From Roseovarius sp. Pro17 (lineage in GTDB: Bacteria; Pseudomonadota; Alphaproteobacteria; Rhodobacterales; Rhodobacteraceae): a stretch of DNA of 64,000 nt. Shown here piece after piece: positions 62,316 to 64,000 of the stretch; position 1 is the stretch's first letter, and each line of letters begins with the position of its first letter. The translations under genes were made by a program, and so were the position numbers. The notes under the pieces are model-generated. The model was not told the DNA's origin. It did no database searches and saw nothing but the letters and a program-made list of their open reading frames with translations. The stretch covers positions 2,914,001 through 2,978,000 of the forward strand of contig NZ_CP141179.1 in the NCBI RefSeq assembly GCF_035599575.1, given 5' to 3'.

Positions 62316-64000
62316 TTATGAATATTGCCTCGTCAGGCTGCCCACCTGTTTTTTCGGTGCGAATTCCCGCGAGGTGTGTCCATAAATTCCGACAACCTTC
62401 TGCTTGTCATTGATTGCCCCAGAAAGCGCCGGGAACAACTCGATCAATTCATTCCGTGGCGCTGCATTCATCATCTGCAGGGCCATCGGTCCGGGATAGA
62501 AACTCTCTGATGGTGTGCTTTCAGACAGAACGATCTGATGCGCGTCGAACAGCAGGTGGATGTAGGTGACGGCACGTTTGCCATGCGCGATACGCACTCC
62601 GGGCATATTCTTGACCAGGTGTTTTGCACGTACCAGGCGATCCCCGCCGCGACCGACCAGCAAGCCATGTTGAGGCGATACCAGAAAATCGCGCTCTGCC
62701 CCCAACACGCCCCGGCGTATCAAAATTGGACGCAAGTGGGGGTGGGCCTGCAAAGTGGCCCGGCCCAGTTTTCGCTGTCCGATCCAGCGGATGCGTTGCG
62801 GCCCATTGTCGAGGGTTGTAACCAAATCGCCGACCCGCAATTCATCAATCAGGACATCGCCGCGAGGGGTTCGAATGGCCGTACCAGAGGTAAAGCAAAC
62901 CACACCGGTGTTTTCCTGAGTAAAGCTGGAATTGTCACCTGACGCGCCCGAAAAGGTCAGGGACCCTGCGCCAAACCGGTCGTTGTCGGAATAATCGGTT
63001 GCCCGACCCTTGGTGTTGGTTTTGTTCGACTGATTGAGGACGCCGTCATCGTTCTGATCGGCCCATAATTCAGACAGGGAGTCATAATGTCCGCTCAGGT
63101 CAATTGCATCGTTGTTGGTGGCATCCCCGTCGGTCAGCGTGCCGGAATTGCCAATGTTGAAATCGGTAATTGTGTCATTGCCACCACTGACAAGAAAGAC
63201 ATCGTTGCCCTGTCCACCTTCGAGGGTGTCGTCACCACCGCCCCCATCGAGGATGTCATTGCCCTCGCCGCCCTTGATCAGGTCATTGCCGTCGCCACCC
63301 GACACGGTGTCGTTGCCATGGCCACCATAGACTTCGTCATCTCCGGCCCCGCCGTCGAGAACATCGTGCCCTGCCTGGCCGTCGACATAGTCGTTGCCAG
63401 CACCGCCTGTCGCTGTGTCGTTACCATCGCCGGTATAAATGACGTCCCAGTCATCTCCTCCATCAATGGAATCGTCACCACCACCGCCATAGATTTGATC
63501 GTCGCCGGCACCGCCGATGATCGTGTTGTCGCCGCCATCGCTTGAAATGTAATCTGCGCCCGCGCCTGCGTCGATATGATCGCCGCCTGAACCGGTATAG
63601 ATGGTATCGTTTCCATCCCCAGCCTCAATATCCAGCCCCGCAGTATCGGCTGTGCCGTCGACACTGTCGTTGCCGTCGGTCAGGATCAGCCTCTCGATCT
63701 GGGAGAATGTGATCGTATCGGTGCCATCAGAGATCGTCCCGGCCTCATCGCCGGTATAGGTGATCGTGACGGGCCCCGTTAGCTGGCTGAGGTCGATCGT
63801 GTCGTAATCAATGCCGCCCTCGCCGCCGATGATCGTGTCGTTGCCAGAACCTTGGGTAACGAGAAAGGTATCAGCATCGTCGCCACCATCGAGTAGCTCG
63901 TCACCGGTCCATGACTGGAGCGTGTCGTTACCCGCGCCACCAAGCAGCGTGTCATTGCCCGTCCAGCCCTGCAGCGAGTCGTTCCCGGCACCGCCCATAA
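62316..64000 (-). CDS. RTX calcium-binding repeat protein with C-terminal Hint domain, N-terminus outside the window
   Basis: The frame is open to the window edge; at least 561 C-terminal residues are present. The first 280 are RTX nonapeptide repeats (GGxGxDxLx), which bind Ca2+ and direct type I secretion. A Hint_2 (Hedgehog/intein-like) domain follows, starting near residue 363 with CFTSGTAIRTPRGDVLIDELRVGDLV and VSPQHGLLV, a combination abundant in Rhodobacteraceae. The Hint domain may self-cleave. The last 40 residues are outside the Hint core. Function of the whole protein cannot be told without the N-terminus. Confidence 0.92.
   Translation of the reverse strand, partial: MGGAGNDSLQGWTGNDTLLGGAGNDTLQSWTGDELLDGGDDADTFLVTQGSGNDTIIGGEGGIDYDTIDLSQLTGPVTITYTGDEAGTISDGTDTITFSQIERLILTDGNDSVDGTADTAGLDIEAGDGNDTIYTGSGGDHIDAGAGADYISSDGGDNTIIGGAGDDQIYGGGGDDSIDGGDDWDVIYTGDGNDTATGGAGNDYVDGQAGHDVLDGGAGDDEVYGGHGNDTVSGGDGNDLIKGGEGNDILDGGGGDDTLEGGQGNDVFLVSGGNDTITDFNIGNSGTLTDGDATNNDAIDLSGHYDSLSELWADQNDDGVLNQSNKTNTKGRATDYSDNDRFGAGSLTFSGASGDNSSFTQENTGVVCFTSGTAIRTPRGDVLIDELRVGDLVTTLDNGPQRIRWIGQRKLGRATLQAHPHLRPILIRRGVLGAERDFLVSPQHGLLVGRGGDRLVRAKHLVKNMPGVRIAHGKRAVTYIHLLFDAHQIVLSESTPSESFYPGPMALQMMNAAPRNELIELFPALSGAINDKQKVVGIYGHTSREFAPKKQVGSLTRQYS

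Noticed and set aside
63087..63545. 152-aa plus-strand frame rich in Val/Ile/Ala
   Set aside because: It is the antisense reading of the RTX repeats, whose periodic GGxGxD codons produce an open reverse frame.
1..64000. Mobile elements, CRISPR arrays, tRNA or rRNA genes
   Set aside because: No transposase or integrase frames, no regularly spaced repeats and no RNA-gene signatures were found on reading both strands. The only tandem repeats are the protein-coding RTX repeats.

Overview
The window is GC-rich, densely packed and organised in long operons with 4-nt ATGA-type overlaps. TRAP and ABC uptake systems, IorAB, a STAS-MlaE/MlaF/MlaD system, DUF1127 proteins and an RTX protein ending in a Hint domain all point to an alphaproteobacterium, most likely Rhodobacteraceae (Roseobacter group). 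This placement rests on gene content alone. I see no rRNA, tRNA, CRISPR array or insertion sequence.

Region 1 (1-9.3 kb) is a bacterial microcompartment (BMC) operon on the minus strand. From promoter to distal end it encodes a class III aminotransferase, a CoA-acylating-type aldehyde dehydrogenase, a BMC-T shell protein, a 148-aa BMC-associated protein, a BMC-P pentamer, a BMC-H hexamer, a second BMC-T, and then a polyamine-type ABC importer (binding protein, ATPase, two permeases, the last cut by the window edge). A DeoR-type regulator is divergent. The likely chemistry is amine uptake, transamination to a reactive aldehyde inside a shell, and conversion to acyl-CoA. No phosphotransacylase, alcohol dehydrogenase or B12 enzyme is seen in the window.

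Region 2 (9.3-11.8 kb) holds an AI-2E-family permease and D-amino-acid dehydrogenase DadA.

Region 3 (12-47 kb) looks like one catabolic island. It contains: (a) iorA-iorB and a GlcD/D-lactate-dehydrogenase-like flavoprotein; (b) a TakP-like TRAP transporter for 2-oxo acids followed by dodecin; (c) a branched-chain-type ABC importer (two ATPases, two permeases); (d) an eight-gene minus-strand operon with HyuA, HyuB, an enolase-superfamily enzyme, a luciferase-like (LLM) probable F420-dependent oxidoreductase, an ADP-forming acyl-CoA synthetase and a three-subunit molybdenum hydroxylase whose large subunit carries a fused CoxG domain; (e) a GntR/UTRA regulator; (f) a complete coenzyme F420 operon (F420:NADPH oxidoreductase, CofE, CofD, CofC, FbiC); and (g) a substrate-binding protein with an AMP-forming CoA ligase. 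A 20-bp element, TCAATAC-N6-GTATTGA in its most symmetric form with an invariant ATTTGT, lies in six intergenic gaps, one upstream of each of these units. I infer a GntR-controlled regulon in which F420 is made on demand for a catabolic pathway. The substrate is unknown; an aromatic or N-heterocyclic compound feeding a 2-oxo acid is my guess.

Region 4 (47-64 kb) is mostly housekeeping: small hypothetical and DUF1127 proteins, MgtE, an Mla-type lipid transport operon, a TetR regulator with a fused LplT-PlsC-acyl-ACP-synthetase protein, a polar amino acid ABC importer, and the C-terminal part of an RTX/Hint secreted protein that runs off the window.
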